A DNA stretch of 64,000 nt from Streptomyces monashensis (lineage in GTDB: Bacteria > Actinomycetota > Actinomycetes > Streptomycetales > Streptomycetaceae): assembly GCF_001866665.1 (NCBI RefSeq), contig NZ_MLYO01000081.1, positions 1 through 64,000 of the forward strand, read 5' to 3'. Shown here piece after piece: positions 53,073 through 61,356 of the stretch. How positions within the stretch are numbered: the stretch's first letter is position 1; every line of letters starts with the position of its first letter. The notes under the pieces were generated by a model. It saw only the letters and a list, made by a program, of their open reading frames with translations, was not told the origin of the DNA and made no database searches. The translations under genes were made by a program, and so were the position numbers.

Positions 53073-53571
53073 GTTCCAGGCGCTCGTAGCGCCTGCCGTG
53101 GTAGATCAGCGGCTCGCCGGGCGCGGTGCGTACGGCGCGGACATGGAGCAGCAGGACGCTGTGGTCGCCCGCGTCGATCGTGCGCACGCGTCGGCACTGG
53201 ACAGAGGCCAGCGCGCCCGGCAGCACCGGGGCCAGGCCGTCGGCGTACTCGAAGCCGGCGTCGGTGAACTTGTCGTCGACGGGTGCCGCGAACCGTTCGG
53301 CCACCGGCCGCTGCCCGGCCGCCAGCATGTTGACCGCGACCGGCCCGGCCCCGGCGAACAACTCGTACGAGCGCGAGGACTTGGCCTGGCAGACCAGCAT
53401 CATCGGCGGGTCCAGCGAAACGGACGTGACGGACGTGGCGGCGAAGCCGTACGGCACGCCGTCGGGCCCGGTGGTGGTCACCACGCATACGCCGCCGGCC
53501 AGCGCGGCCATCGCGTCCTTGAAATGTGCTTCCAGATCGTCGGACGCAGCGAGCAGGGATCCCCGGTTCAT
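53056..53571 (-). CDS. Flavin reductase family protein
   Basis: Protein of 171 residues. DLEAHFKDAMAALAGGVCVV, PYGFAATSVTSVSLDPPMML, QAKSSRSYELFAGAGPVAVN and LIYHGRRYERL match the HpaC-like flavin reductase fold. It supplies reduced FMN or FAD to a monooxygenase; the acyl-CoA-dehydrogenase-fold flavoenzyme two genes upstream is the obvious partner. Its ATG overlaps the stop of the amidohydrolase (ATGA). Confidence 0.85.
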   Translation of the reverse strand: MNRGSLLAASDDLEAHFKDAMAALAGGVCVVTTTGPDGVPYGFAATSVTSVSLDPPMMLVCQAKSSRSYELFAGAGPVAVNMLAAGQRPVAERFAAPVDDKFTDAGFEYADGLAPVLPGALASVQCRRVRTIDAGDHSVLLLHVRAVRTAPGEPLIYHGRRYERLELTHRG

Positions 53572-54983
53572 CGGTCGACTCCCGCCAGGACGGGCGTGTG
53601 CGCCTCGAGCCAGCGGCCGTCGGGACGGCCGAAGACGGCGGTGCCGTCCGCGCGGCGGGCGTAGACGCTGCGGCCCCGCCGCAGGGTCTGCTCCACCCGG
53701 CCGGTGAAGGTCCAGCCCTCGTAGGCGGACCAGCCGACCTTGGCCTGCGCCTCGTCGGCGCGCAGCCACCAGTTGGTGTCGGCGGAGACGAGGGCGAGGT
53801 CGGCGTCGTGGCCCTCGGTCAGGGCGCCCTTGCGGCCCTCGAGGCCGAAGAGGCGGGCCGGGCCCTCCGCCATGACCCGCACGGCGATCTTCAGGGCCTG
53901 CTCGGCGTCGCCGCCGGGGAGCCGTCGGCGCAGCCCGGTGAGCAGAGCGGGGAAGAGTTCCTGTACCCCGGGCAGACCGGGCGGGGCGTCGGGAGCGGGC
54001 AGCGCCTTGTCGGTGAGGGCGTGCGGGGCGTGGTCGCTGCCGACGCAGGCGACCTCGCCGCGGATGACGGCCTGCCACAGCCGGTCCTGGTCCGCCTGCT
54101 CCCGGATGGCGGGGCTGAGCCGGATCCGCGGGCCCAGCCGCAGCGTGTCGTCGGTGGTGAAGGAGAGGTGGTGTCCTGTGACCTCGAAGGTGATGGGAAT
54201 CCCGGCCGCGCCCGCCGCGGCGAGCAGGTCGGCCTCCTCTTTGCTGGACACGTGCAGCACGTGCACGTCGGTGCCGTGCCTGCGGGCGAGTTCGATGAGT
54301 TTGGCGACGGCGACGATGCCGCCGCTGCGCGGCCGGTGGGCCTCGTACGACCGGTACGACGGGGGTTCGCCCTGCCACTGGTCGAGGAGCGCGAAGACGT
54401 CGTCGTCCTCGGCGTGGAAGAGCAGCCGCAGATTCTTGGCGGCGGCGAGCCGGAAGAGGCCGTCGAGCCGGGCGGGGTCGCGCAGCACGTGCGGGGCGGT
54501 GTGGTGGCCGGTGAGGAAGGCCTTGGCGGAGGTCGCCTCGCGCGGGGTGAAGTCCTCGAGGAGCGAGACGTCGTCCGGGTTGACTCCCGCGTGGAAGCGG
54601 TAGTCGACCAGGCTGTTGCCCTCGATCAGCGCATGCTTGGCGTGCGCGTCGGCGGGGGTGAAGGTGGCCGGGCGGGTGTTGGGCATGTCGATGACGGTGG
54701 TGACGGCGCCCGCGACCGCCGCCCGCGACCCGTTGGCCCACTCCTCCTTGCCGGTGAGGCCCGGGGTGCGGAAGTGCACATGGGAGTCGATGAGGCCGGG
54801 CAGGACGTACAGGCCGCGGGCGTCGACCGTCTCGCGGGCCTCGGCGCGCGTGCCGGGATCCAGGACGGCGGCGATGCGCCCGTCGAGTACGGCGAGGTCG
54901 GCGTGGGTGACCTGGCGGCCGTCGACGAGCCGCCCGCCGCGCACCAGGAGGTCGTAGGCCGGGGTGTGGTTCACAGGGTCCAC
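53568..54983 (-). CDS. Dihydroorotase / allantoinase-like cyclic amidohydrolase
   Basis: Protein of 471 residues. Metal-binding DSHVHFRTPGLTGKEEWANG, then the lysine region SAKAFLTGHHTA, His in LLFHAEDDDVFALL, VHVLHVSSKEEADLLAAAGA, and Asp in CVGSDHAPHALTDKALP. These are the marks of the dihydroorotase/hydantoinase superfamily, which opens or closes cyclic amides. As part of an enzyme cluster with AsnB it might close a ring from an amide product, but that is inference. It ends 4 bp into the flavin reductase gene. Confidence 0.85.
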   Translation of the reverse strand: MDPVNHTPAYDLLVRGGRLVDGRQVTHADLAVLDGRIAAVLDPGTRAEARETVDARGLYVLPGLIDSHVHFRTPGLTGKEEWANGSRAAVAGAVTTVIDMPNTRPATFTPADAHAKHALIEGNSLVDYRFHAGVNPDDVSLLEDFTPREATSAKAFLTGHHTAPHVLRDPARLDGLFRLAAAKNLRLLFHAEDDDVFALLDQWQGEPPSYRSYEAHRPRSGGIVAVAKLIELARRHGTDVHVLHVSSKEEADLLAAAGAAGIPITFEVTGHHLSFTTDDTLRLGPRIRLSPAIREQADQDRLWQAVIRGEVACVGSDHAPHALTDKALPAPDAPPGLPGVQELFPALLTGLRRRLPGGDAEQALKIAVRVMAEGPARLFGLEGRKGALTEGHDADLALVSADTNWWLRADEAQAKVGWSAYEGWTFTGRVEQTLRRGRSVYARRADGTAVFGRPDGRWLEAHTPVLAGVDR

Positions 54984-56095
54984 GGGGTGCTCACCAGCTC
55001 CCTTGCGAGGTCGTTCGTCGGTCCCATGAGCGCCACGGCGCGGGCGTCGCGGGCCATGCGGTTGATGGGGTTGGAGATCACATAGCCGGCGCTGCCGAGC
55101 AGCCGGGCGAGGGTTTGCACGACCTCCTCGGCGACCTCACCGGCGAAGATCTTGCTGTGGAGGGTGACCGCGCCGGGGTCGGGGGCGTCGCACCGCCCGG
55201 CCCGCTCGACGAGGGCGCGCGCGGCCTCGATGCGGGTGCGGACCTCGGTGAGGCGGAAGCGCAGGCCCTGCTGGTCGAGGAGGCCGCGCTTGCGGGCGGC
55301 CTCGAAGGCGTGGTCCCAGGCGGCCTCGGCGATGCCGACGGCGACCGCGCCCAGCGTCGCGCCGGACTGCCGGACGCCGGCGATGACGCGGTTGGCGCCG
55401 TCGCGCGGGCCCAGCATGGCGCCGGCGGGTACCACGCAGTTGTCCAGTTCGATGAAGCCGGTCGCCGAGGCACGCATGCCGACCAGGTCGAGGCTGGTGT
55501 CCGGGGTGATGCCGGGGGTGTCGGCGGGGATGAGGAAGAAGCTCTGGCCGGTGGAGCCGTAGACCTCGCCGTCGTCCTCGACCTGGGTGGTCTGGGCGAG
55601 CACGAGGTAGACGTCGGCGAGGCCCGCGCCGGTGGTGAAGGCCTTGCCGCCGCTGATCGACCAGCTGCCGTCGGGCAGTTCCTCGGCGATGGTGGCGAGG
55701 TTGCGCTTGGCGGCGCCCGCGCCCGACTCGCTCCAGGCGGAGGCGGCGAGCCACTCGCCGGAGGCGAGCCTGGGCAGCAGGTCGCGCTGCTGCTCGGCGG
55801 TGCCCCACTCGACGATGCGGCTGGAGACGGCCAGGTGCTGGAAGACGATGATGGCCGTGGACGGGTCGTGGCGGGCGATCTCGGCGATGCGCCGGTTGAC
55901 CGCCAGCTGCCCGGCCCCGGCCCCGCCGAGGTGGGGCGGCGCCACCAGGCCGGTGACGTCCGAGGCGCGGACGGCCGCCAGCACCTCGGGGGACGGCCTG
56001 CCCTCCCGGTCGGCCGCCGCCGCGTGCTCGGCGAGTGCGGCGAGCAGGGTCCCGCGGCCGGTCGCCGGGGCGTCGCTGAGTTCAGCGGTGGGCAT
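54971..56095 (-). CDS. Acyl-CoA dehydrogenase-fold flavoenzyme
   Basis: Protein of 374 residues from ATG 56095. VTGLVAPPHLGGAGAGQLAV, HDPSTAIIVFQHLAVSSRIV, LAASAWSESGAGAAKRNLAT, SISGGKAFTTGAGLADVYLV and the C-terminal GSAGYVISNPINRMARDARA define the fold. With a flavin reductase in the operon it may be a class D flavin monooxygenase rather than a dehydrogenase, because these use the same fold and reduced flavin. The active-site base cannot be assigned with certainty. Its 3' end overlaps the amidohydrolase start by 13 bp. Confidence 0.8.
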   Translation of the reverse strand: MPTAELSDAPATGRGTLLAALAEHAAAADREGRPSPEVLAAVRASDVTGLVAPPHLGGAGAGQLAVNRRIAEIARHDPSTAIIVFQHLAVSSRIVEWGTAEQQRDLLPRLASGEWLAASAWSESGAGAAKRNLATIAEELPDGSWSISGGKAFTTGAGLADVYLVLAQTTQVEDDGEVYGSTGQSFFLIPADTPGITPDTSLDLVGMRASATGFIELDNCVVPAGAMLGPRDGANRVIAGVRQSGATLGAVAVGIAEAAWDHAFEAARKRGLLDQQGLRFRLTEVRTRIEAARALVERAGRCDAPDPGAVTLHSKIFAGEVAEEVVQTLARLLGSAGYVISNPINRMARDARAVALMGPTNDLARELVSTPWTL

Positions 56096-57131
56096 AGGGG
56101 AGCGCCTCCTTCTGCGCGTACGGCTGGAGCCGTTCAAGGGTGAGCGAGCCGGTGAACTCCACGGACTTCTGCGCGACGCTCACCCAGGCGAGGGTGTCCG
56201 CGGGGGTGTTCCCGGTGACCGCGGCGCGCACGGCGGTGGTGCCGCCGGCGGTGCGGATGGTGAGTGGGGCGCCGGGGACGGCGGCGCTGCCGGCCAGCTC
56301 GTAGGGGACGGTGCCGACCATCTTGCTCGCCGCGCCGAGACAGACCGCCCCGGTGAGGGCGATGGTGGGGTGCCAGGTGGGCACGGAGATGGCGCGGGCG
56401 GCGATGGTGCCGTCGCCGTCGGGCAGCAGGGCCGCGATCTTCGGGAAGGCGCCGCCGCGGGGCAGCCCGTAGACGTCGGCGGCGGCGCTGCGGATCTGCT
56501 GGAGCGTCCCGAAGAGGGCCGGGTCGTCGGTGAAGAGCTGGTCGGCGTCGCGCACGCCGAGGTCGGCGGCGTTGACGAAGACGTAGGGATTGCTCACCGA
56601 CACGCAGCTCGCGGTGATGCTGCCGTCCTCGTAGACGAGCGAGGTGGTGGGCGCGCCGCCGTAGGTGAAGGTGTCCAGGCACACGGCGGGGTGGTGCATG
56701 AAGTGGGCGGTGAAGGTGGCGCGGTCGCGTTCGCAGTCGTCGACCTCGCACACCACGTGGTCGCCGTTGTTGAGGACGTTGACCCGCACCCGGTGGTCGG
56801 GGGCAAGGCGGTGCACCCAGCCGAGGCGGCCGGCGACCATCACCGAGGAGAGCACCGAGTGGCCGCAGCTGCCGTGGAAGTCGAAGCGCGGCTCGGGCCC
56901 CGGCATGACCTGCACAAAGCGGTAGTCGATATCGAACAGGGGGTGCCTGGAGGGCGCGATGAGCGCGATCTTGGTGATCTTCTCCAGGCCGCCGCCGTGC
57001 TCGGCGAGGTGGCCCACGGCCTCGCGCAGCGCGGGCTCCAGCTCCTCCTCGCGTTCGGGCAGGGCCTCGGCGGGCAGGGCCAGGGTGGGGCTGGGACTGC
57101 CCTTTGCGTAGGCGATATGGGCCTGTATCAC
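56082..57131 (-). CDS. PrpF-family isomerase
   Basis: Protein of 349 residues from GTG 57131. It begins with a strand-rich half, then FDFHGSCGHSVLSSVMVAGR, where Cys may serve as acid/base, and VSVSNPYVFVNAADLGV. PrpF proteins isomerise double bonds of methylaconitate-like acids and share the diaminopimelate epimerase fold. Overlap with asnB (GTGA) and with the flavoenzyme (14 bp) shows translational coupling. The substrate here is probably an unsaturated carboxylic acid in the pathway. Confidence 0.8.
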   Translation of the reverse strand: MIQAHIAYAKGSPSPTLALPAEALPEREEELEPALREAVGHLAEHGGGLEKITKIALIAPSRHPLFDIDYRFVQVMPGPEPRFDFHGSCGHSVLSSVMVAGRLGWVHRLAPDHRVRVNVLNNGDHVVCEVDDCERDRATFTAHFMHHPAVCLDTFTYGGAPTTSLVYEDGSITASCVSVSNPYVFVNAADLGVRDADQLFTDDPALFGTLQQIRSAAADVYGLPRGGAFPKIAALLPDGDGTIAARAISVPTWHPTIALTGAVCLGAASKMVGTVPYELAGSAAVPGAPLTIRTAGGTTAVRAAVTGNTPADTLAWVSVAQKSVEFTGSLTLERLQPYAQKEALPYAHR

Positions 57132-58942
57132 GCTGCCTCCCCTATCGGGAGCGCGGTGGTGCGCACGGCGCCGAGCTGCTCCCGCCAGATCTGGTGGACC
57201 ATCAGCGACCAGATGGCCAGCGCGCTGATGTCGCTGGGTCGCTCGATCTGGCTGCTGATGAGGTTCTGCACGGCCGCGGCGTCGAGCTGTCCCCCGGCGC
57301 GCAGCGCGGCCGGCGACAGGGTCTCCCGGGCGTGCTCCAGCAGCGCCTCGCCGGGCCGCAGCATCGCGGTGATGGGCAGCGTGAAGGGCTGCTTGGGCCG
57401 GTTGAGGACGGAGTCGGGCAGCAGTCCGCGGGCCGCCTGGTACAGGGCGCGCTTGCCCTCCTGGCCGCGGACTCGGAACTCCTCGCGCAGGCCGAGGGCG
57501 AGCCGGGTGACGGCGCTCTGGCAGAACGGCAGCCGGACCTCCACGGAGCTGGCCATGCTCAGGTGGTCGACGCGGCGCAGGTGATAGGCGGGCAGCCGCT
57601 CGTCGACCTCGAAGGAGGTGATGGCCGCCAGCCGGTCGCCGGTGTCGCCGAACTTCTTGCCGAGGGTGTCGCGCAGGGTCTCGTACGCGCTGCCGTGCTG
57701 TTTCAGGTAGGCGCGGTAGTCGTCGGTGTAGAGCGACTGGCGCAGCTTGCCCGGGACCGCGGCGAGGGCTTCGAGGTAGTTGTGGGCCCAGTCGCCCTCG
57801 CCGTCGAGGAGGGCCTGCTTGATGCGCCCGTACCCGCCGAAGATCTCGTCGGCGGCGTCGCCGGTGACCGCGACCTTGAAGCCGGCGTCGCGCACGGCCT
57901 GGAAGAGCAGGTACGTGCTGATCGAGATGGGGTCGGCGTTGGGCTGGCCGAGGTGCCAGACGACATCGTGCAGCAGCTCGGGGAAGCGGGCGGGGTCGGC
58001 CTCGACCTGGTGGTAGCGGGTGCCGTGGCGCTCGGCGACCTCGCGGGCGAAGTGCCGCTCGTCGAAGGGCCAGTCGCCCTTGTAGGCGATGTTGAAGCTG
58101 GTGAGGTCGGGCACGGTCTCCGCGAGGAGCGCGGTGACCAGGCTGGAGTCGAGGCCGCCGCTGGTGATCGCGGAGATCGGGACGTCGGCCAGGGCCAGCA
58201 GCCGGGTCTGCTCGCGCAGCACCTCCTGGAGCCGGGCTCCGGCGCTCTCCAGGTCGTTGAACTGCTCGTCGGCGGCGGTGTCGTCGCGGCGGACGGTGCG
58301 CAGCCCGCCGGCGGCGGTGAAGAGGGCGGTGGTGGCGCGGGGCAGGACCTGCACCGAGTCGACCATCGTCTGCTCGCCGAAGGGCGTCTTGCTGGCGAGG
58401 TAGGCGTCGAGGCCCGGCAGCCAGGGGTCCCAGCCGATGCCCGGCAACGAGAGCAGCGCGGGCAGTTCGGAGGAGAAGTACAGCGCGCCGCGCTGCCGGT
58501 CCCAGCGGTAGTAGAGGGGCTTCATGCCGGCCTGGTCGGTGGCGAGCACGAGGGTGGGATCGCGGCGCAGGTCGAGGACGGCGATGGCGAACATGCCGTC
58601 GAGGTGCTCGGCGAAGCCCGCGCCGTAGTGGTCGTAGAGGGCCGGGAGGATGTTGCCGTCGCAGTGGTCGTGGAAGGTGTAGCCGAACGACCGCAGGCGG
58701 GTGCGGAGTTCGTCGTGGTTGTAGATCTCGCCGTTGAAGACGACCTTGAGGTGCTCGCCCAGGGTGTAGGGCTGGTCGCCGTGGTCGAGGTCCATGATGG
58801 CCAGCCGGTTGTTGCCGAGCGCCCAGCCGTCGCCCGCGGCCTGGTACTGCGCGTCGGGGCCGCCGTGCCGCTGGAGCAGCGCGACCGCGCGCAGGTGGTT
58901 CGCGGAGTGCTCTCCGCCGAAGTGTCCGTAGATCCGGCACAT
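57128..58942 (-). CDS. asnB: Asparagine synthase (glutamine-hydrolysing), AsnB type
   Basis: Protein of 604 residues. Cys2 (MCRIYGHFGG) is the glutaminase nucleophile; RLAIMDLDHGDQPY and FNGEIYNHDELRTRL complete that domain. The synthetase part has the PP-loop SAITSGGLDSSLVTALLAET, VTGDAADEIFGGYGRIK and LRRVDHLSMASSVEVRLPF. It forms amides from carboxylates with ATP and glutamine. Because it lies in a compact biosynthetic operon, it probably acts on a pathway acid, not on bulk aspartate. Complete. Confidence 0.9.
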   Translation of the reverse strand: MCRIYGHFGGEHSANHLRAVALLQRHGGPDAQYQAAGDGWALGNNRLAIMDLDHGDQPYTLGEHLKVVFNGEIYNHDELRTRLRSFGYTFHDHCDGNILPALYDHYGAGFAEHLDGMFAIAVLDLRRDPTLVLATDQAGMKPLYYRWDRQRGALYFSSELPALLSLPGIGWDPWLPGLDAYLASKTPFGEQTMVDSVQVLPRATTALFTAAGGLRTVRRDDTAADEQFNDLESAGARLQEVLREQTRLLALADVPISAITSGGLDSSLVTALLAETVPDLTSFNIAYKGDWPFDERHFAREVAERHGTRYHQVEADPARFPELLHDVVWHLGQPNADPISISTYLLFQAVRDAGFKVAVTGDAADEIFGGYGRIKQALLDGEGDWAHNYLEALAAVPGKLRQSLYTDDYRAYLKQHGSAYETLRDTLGKKFGDTGDRLAAITSFEVDERLPAYHLRRVDHLSMASSVEVRLPFCQSAVTRLALGLREEFRVRGQEGKRALYQAARGLLPDSVLNRPKQPFTLPITAMLRPGEALLEHARETLSPAALRAGGQLDAAAVQNLISSQIERPSDISALAIWSLMVHQIWREQLGAVRTTALPIGEAA

Positions 58943-58956
58943 GGCTGTGCGTTACC

Positions 58957-59748
58957 TCACTTCACGTCAGGGGAGACGCCGGCGGCGTGGTAGAGCGCCG
59001 GGTCGAAGGGGGTGGGCCCGCCGCAGGTGGTGAACGGCTCGGCTCCGGGGCCCGTGTGCGGGTTGCGTGCGCCGTGCGGAATGCCGGGAGGCGCGTACAG
59101 GACGTCGCCGGGGCGAACGTCGTTCCACTGGTCGTGCATGTAGAGCTGGCCGATGCCCTCGAAGGCGATGAAAGCCTCTTCGCTCTCGGGGTGAATGTGC
59201 ACGTTGAAGGTCTGGCCCGGCTGCTGGACGCCGCAGTGCAGGCACAGCCGCGAGGAACCGGTGCCCGGCCAGAACACGAAGTTCATGATCGCGCCGTCGC
59301 CCTCGACGGGGGCCTCGCCGATACCGGAGAACCCGCGCAGCTGGGTCTCGCTGTCGGTGAGGGCACCGGTGGTCTTCGGGGAGGCGCCCGCGGGCTCGCC
59401 GCCGATGAGCTTGGAGCGCCAGACGTAGGCGGTCAGTCCCTGCTCGCCCGCGGTGAGTTCCAGCGTGCGGCCGGTGGGCGAGTAGAGGGCGGAGGTGCGG
59501 CGCAGCTCGGTGCGCGCGCTGCCGATGTCGCCGTGGCCGGATCCGGCGAACACGACGACGACGTTCTCCTCCTCGAAGGACCAGCCCTGCCGCCAGACCG
59601 CGTTCGGGGCGACCTCGACGACGTTGAGCTTGACCTTCTGCGCGCCCATGGCCGGCCCCACCGGCTCGGCGACGCGGCCCCAGTCGAACGCCGAGAATGC
59701 GAATTCTTCGCGGCGGATTATCGCTCCCTTGACGGTGTCGGCACTCAC
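58957..59748 (-). CDS. Bicupin protein
   Basis: Protein of 263 residues. The C-terminal cupin has the metal motif QTFNVHIHPESEEAFIAFEG and DVLYAPPGIPHGARNP; the N-terminal cupin (KVKLNVVEVAPNAVWRQGWS to LYSPTGRTLELTAG) lacks a clear His set and may be structural. The family includes dioxygenases and isomerases. It starts the minus-strand operon that continues through asnB. A 14-bp palindrome lies 95 bp upstream. Ends 14 bp before asnB, so co-transcribed. Confidence 0.8.
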   Translation of the reverse strand: MSADTVKGAIIRREEFAFSAFDWGRVAEPVGPAMGAQKVKLNVVEVAPNAVWRQGWSFEEENVVVVFAGSGHGDIGSARTELRRTSALYSPTGRTLELTAGEQGLTAYVWRSKLIGGEPAGASPKTTGALTDSETQLRGFSGIGEAPVEGDGAIMNFVFWPGTGSSRLCLHCGVQQPGQTFNVHIHPESEEAFIAFEGIGQLYMHDQWNDVRPGDVLYAPPGIPHGARNPHTGPGAEPFTTCGGPTPFDPALYHAAGVSPDVK

Positions 59749-59842
59749 GCCGGGCCTCCTTGTACTTGTCGGTGCTTGAGCTGCCCTCGAGTCGGGCTGG
59801 CCCTCGAAAACCTAGGAGGAGAACCGGTCGAACACCAAGGGA

Positions 59843-59856
59843 AATCGCATGCGATT
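59843..59856. promoter_or_regulatory. 14-bp palindrome upstream of the bicupin operon
   Basis: aatcgcatgcgatt is self-complementary. It lies in the spacer ahead of the bicupin/asnB operon and 140 bp from the 3' end of the TetR gene. It may be an operator for this TetR or another regulator. Confidence 0.45.
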
Positions 59857-59952
59857 AAGATTTCTCCGCGGATGTGAAGGGGCCATTAACTTTCGCTGGT
59901 CGAGAACATGGCCGAGCGAACCGAAAGCAGACGGGCGCACATACGGAAAAGA

Positions 59953-59975
59953 CCGCTCCCGCACTGCGGGAGCGG
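59953..59975 (-). terminator. Intrinsic terminator of the TetR gene
   Basis: ccgctcccgc and gcgggagcgg form a perfect 10-bp stem with an ACT loop. On the minus strand it is followed by TCTTTTCC, giving a U-rich tail. It lies 23 bp past the TetR stop and separates the TetR gene from the bicupin operon. Confidence 0.8.
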
Positions 59976-59997
59976 CCATGACGGCAGTTGCAAGCGA

Positions 59998-60582
59998 TTA
60001 TTCGGGAATAACCGAGAGGGCGGTGTCGACGATGGCTGTGAGCTGCTTCTCATCCGGCACGGAAATGCTCATGACGCGCAGCGCCTGAACCATTGCCGTG
60101 AGATACCCGGCGAGCGAGTCGACATCGGCGTCGGTGGAAATCTCACCGGCCGCCCTGGCGGTGTGGAGCGCGGTGGCGAAGGCTCCCTTGAGCGCCTCGA
60201 TGGCGTCCCGGGCGATGCGGGCGGCGCCCTGATCGTGCGGGACCCGCTCGACCACGGCGCTCACCAGCAGGCAGCCGGGGCGCTCGGGGGCGCTGAGCGA
60301 CTGTTCGATCCGGTCGAGCAGCAGGTCCCGTACGGCCTGCCGGAGCGGGACGCTGCGCAGCAGTTGGGCCTGCAGGTCGTGCGTCGTGAGCTTCACATAG
60401 TGCCGCAGGGCCTGACCGTACAGCTCCTGCTTGCTGCCGAACGCGGCGTAGAGCGAGCCCTTCCCGAGGCCGGTGGCGGCGCACAGGTCCTGGACGGAGG
60501 TCGCCTCGTAGCCCTGGCGCCAGAAGAGCTCCATGACGGCGCTCAGCACCTCGTCCACGTCGAAGCCTCGGGGTCGCGCCAT
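59998..60582 (-). CDS. TetR/AcrR-family regulator
   Basis: Protein of 194 residues. The DNA-binding part is FDVDEVLSAVMELFWRQGYE, ATSVQDLCAATGLGKGSLYA and AFGSKQELYGQALRHYV. A helical C-terminal domain with ERPGCLLVSAVVERVPHDQG follows. It is divergent from the HbpS/GlcG-like gene, with matching inverted repeats between. It probably represses the 60.8-64 kb transcription unit and itself. Confidence 0.9.
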   Translation of the reverse strand: MARPRGFDVDEVLSAVMELFWRQGYEATSVQDLCAATGLGKGSLYAAFGSKQELYGQALRHYVKLTTHDLQAQLLRSVPLRQAVRDLLLDRIEQSLSAPERPGCLLVSAVVERVPHDQGAARIARDAIEALKGAFATALHTARAAGEISTDADVDSLAGYLTAMVQALRVMSISVPDEKQLTAIVDTALSVIPE

Positions 60583-60605
60583 GCCGAGGACTGTAGGCCG
60601 TTGTG

Positions 60606-60617
60606 GACCGCTCGGTC
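60606..60617. promoter_or_regulatory. GACCG-ct-CGGTC inverted repeat near the TetR start
   Basis: gaccgctcggtc at 60606-60617 is a TetR-type operator shape (GACCGnnCGGTC). It lies 24 bp upstream of the TetR start codon. A half-site cggtcc recurs at 60688-60693. Suggests TetR autoregulation. Confidence 0.6.
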
Positions 60618-60707
60618 AACCAAGTCCCGCTTCTTGACGGACATTTCGGAGCATGGCAGCGAGATCGCGCCAACTTGCTTTACCGCACGGTCCACTTCAG
60701 GGACGCC

Positions 60708-60773
60708 TTGACAGTGAGCGACGACGCCGCGATAACGTACATTCCCACATCGAACAGTTCGTCAGTGAACTGT
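60708..60773 (+). promoter_or_regulatory. Promoter and second inverted repeat for the 60.8 kb operon
   Basis: TTGACA (60708-60713), a 17-bp spacer and GATAAC (60731-60736) form a near-consensus primary-sigma promoter. Just past the likely transcription start, acagttc (60754-60760) and gaactgt (60767-60773) form a 7-bp inverted repeat, ideally placed for repression of the HbpS/GlcG-like gene at 60816. Confidence 0.65.
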
Positions 60774-60815
60774 GACTGTGCCTGACCACCCCCAACCCTT
60801 CCGAGGAGTGCCACC

Positions 60816-61238
60816 ATGCCCAACGTCGTCCGCCGAGCCTCCATCAGCAGCGAGCTGGCCCAGAAGATCATCGAGGCTGCCGACGCCGCCGCGCTCGCCA
60901 CCGACAAGCGCTTCGGCATCTCCGTCGTGGACGAGAGCGGCCACCTGAAGGCCTTCCTGCGCCAGGACGGCGCGAAGCTCATCACCCTCCAGGTCTCGCA
61001 GGACAAGGCCTACACCGCCGTCGCCTCCCAGCTCTCCACCGAGCAGTGGTCGGAGAACCTCAAGAAGGACGAGGTCGTCGGCAACGGCGCGCCCACCGGC
61101 ATCGCCCGCCTGGTCGCCCTCGGCGGCGGGCTGCCCATCGTGATCGACGGCGAGGTCGTCGGCGCGATCGGCGTCTCCGGCGGCCACTGGACCGACGACG
61201 TCAAGATCGCCGAGGCGGGCCTCGCCGTTCTGGGCTGA
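60816..61238 (+). CDS. HbpS/GlcG-family (DUF336) protein
   Basis: Protein of 140 residues from ATG 60816 (GAGGAG upstream). ISSELAQKIIEAADAAALAT, ISVVDESGHLKAFLRQDGAK, KAYTAVASQLSTEQW and LPIVIDGEVVGAIGVSGGHW fit the GlcG/HbpS fold. HbpS in Streptomyces binds heme and senses redox stress, while other members act in cofactor B12 or glycolate-type pathways. It has no signal peptide, so it is probably cytosolic. First gene of the plus-strand unit. Confidence 0.85.
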   Translation: MPNVVRRASISSELAQKIIEAADAAALATDKRFGISVVDESGHLKAFLRQDGAKLITLQVSQDKAYTAVASQLSTEQWSENLKKDEVVGNGAPTGIARLVALGGGLPIVIDGEVVGAIGVSGGHWTDDVKIAEAGLAVLG

Positions 61239-61260
61239 CCTTCGCCCACCGCCCGCACCG

Positions 61261-61293
61261 GCCTCTCCCCGCCCCTCTGCCGGGGAGAGGCCC
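61261..61293 (+). terminator. Hairpin after the HbpS/GlcG-like gene
   Basis: ggcctctcccc (61261-61271) pairs with ggggagaggcc (61283-61293) across an 11-nt loop, 22 bp past the gene stop. No T-run follows, so it may be a partial terminator or transcript stabiliser ahead of the MFS gene. Confidence 0.55.
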
Positions 61294-61356
61294 CCTGCCC
61301 CGCCTCCGGCCGGGCCCCCTTCCCGTCCTCGCGCCATTCCTTCGGGAGAAGTCGCC

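Noticed and set aside
53526..55085. Long plus-strand frames (also 55115-57584 and 57104-58993) opposite the biosynthetic operon
   Set aside because: They are antisense shadows with Gly/Val/Glu-rich translations; the minus-strand frames carry clear catalytic motifs.
56082..58940. A 952-codon minus-strand frame across prpF and asnB
   Set aside because: Its first two thirds are out of frame with AsnB, which has complete motifs. Only the last third is the real PrpF.
59749..59842. Small ORF in the bicupin leader
   Set aside because: No start with a ribosome site and no conserved translation was found.
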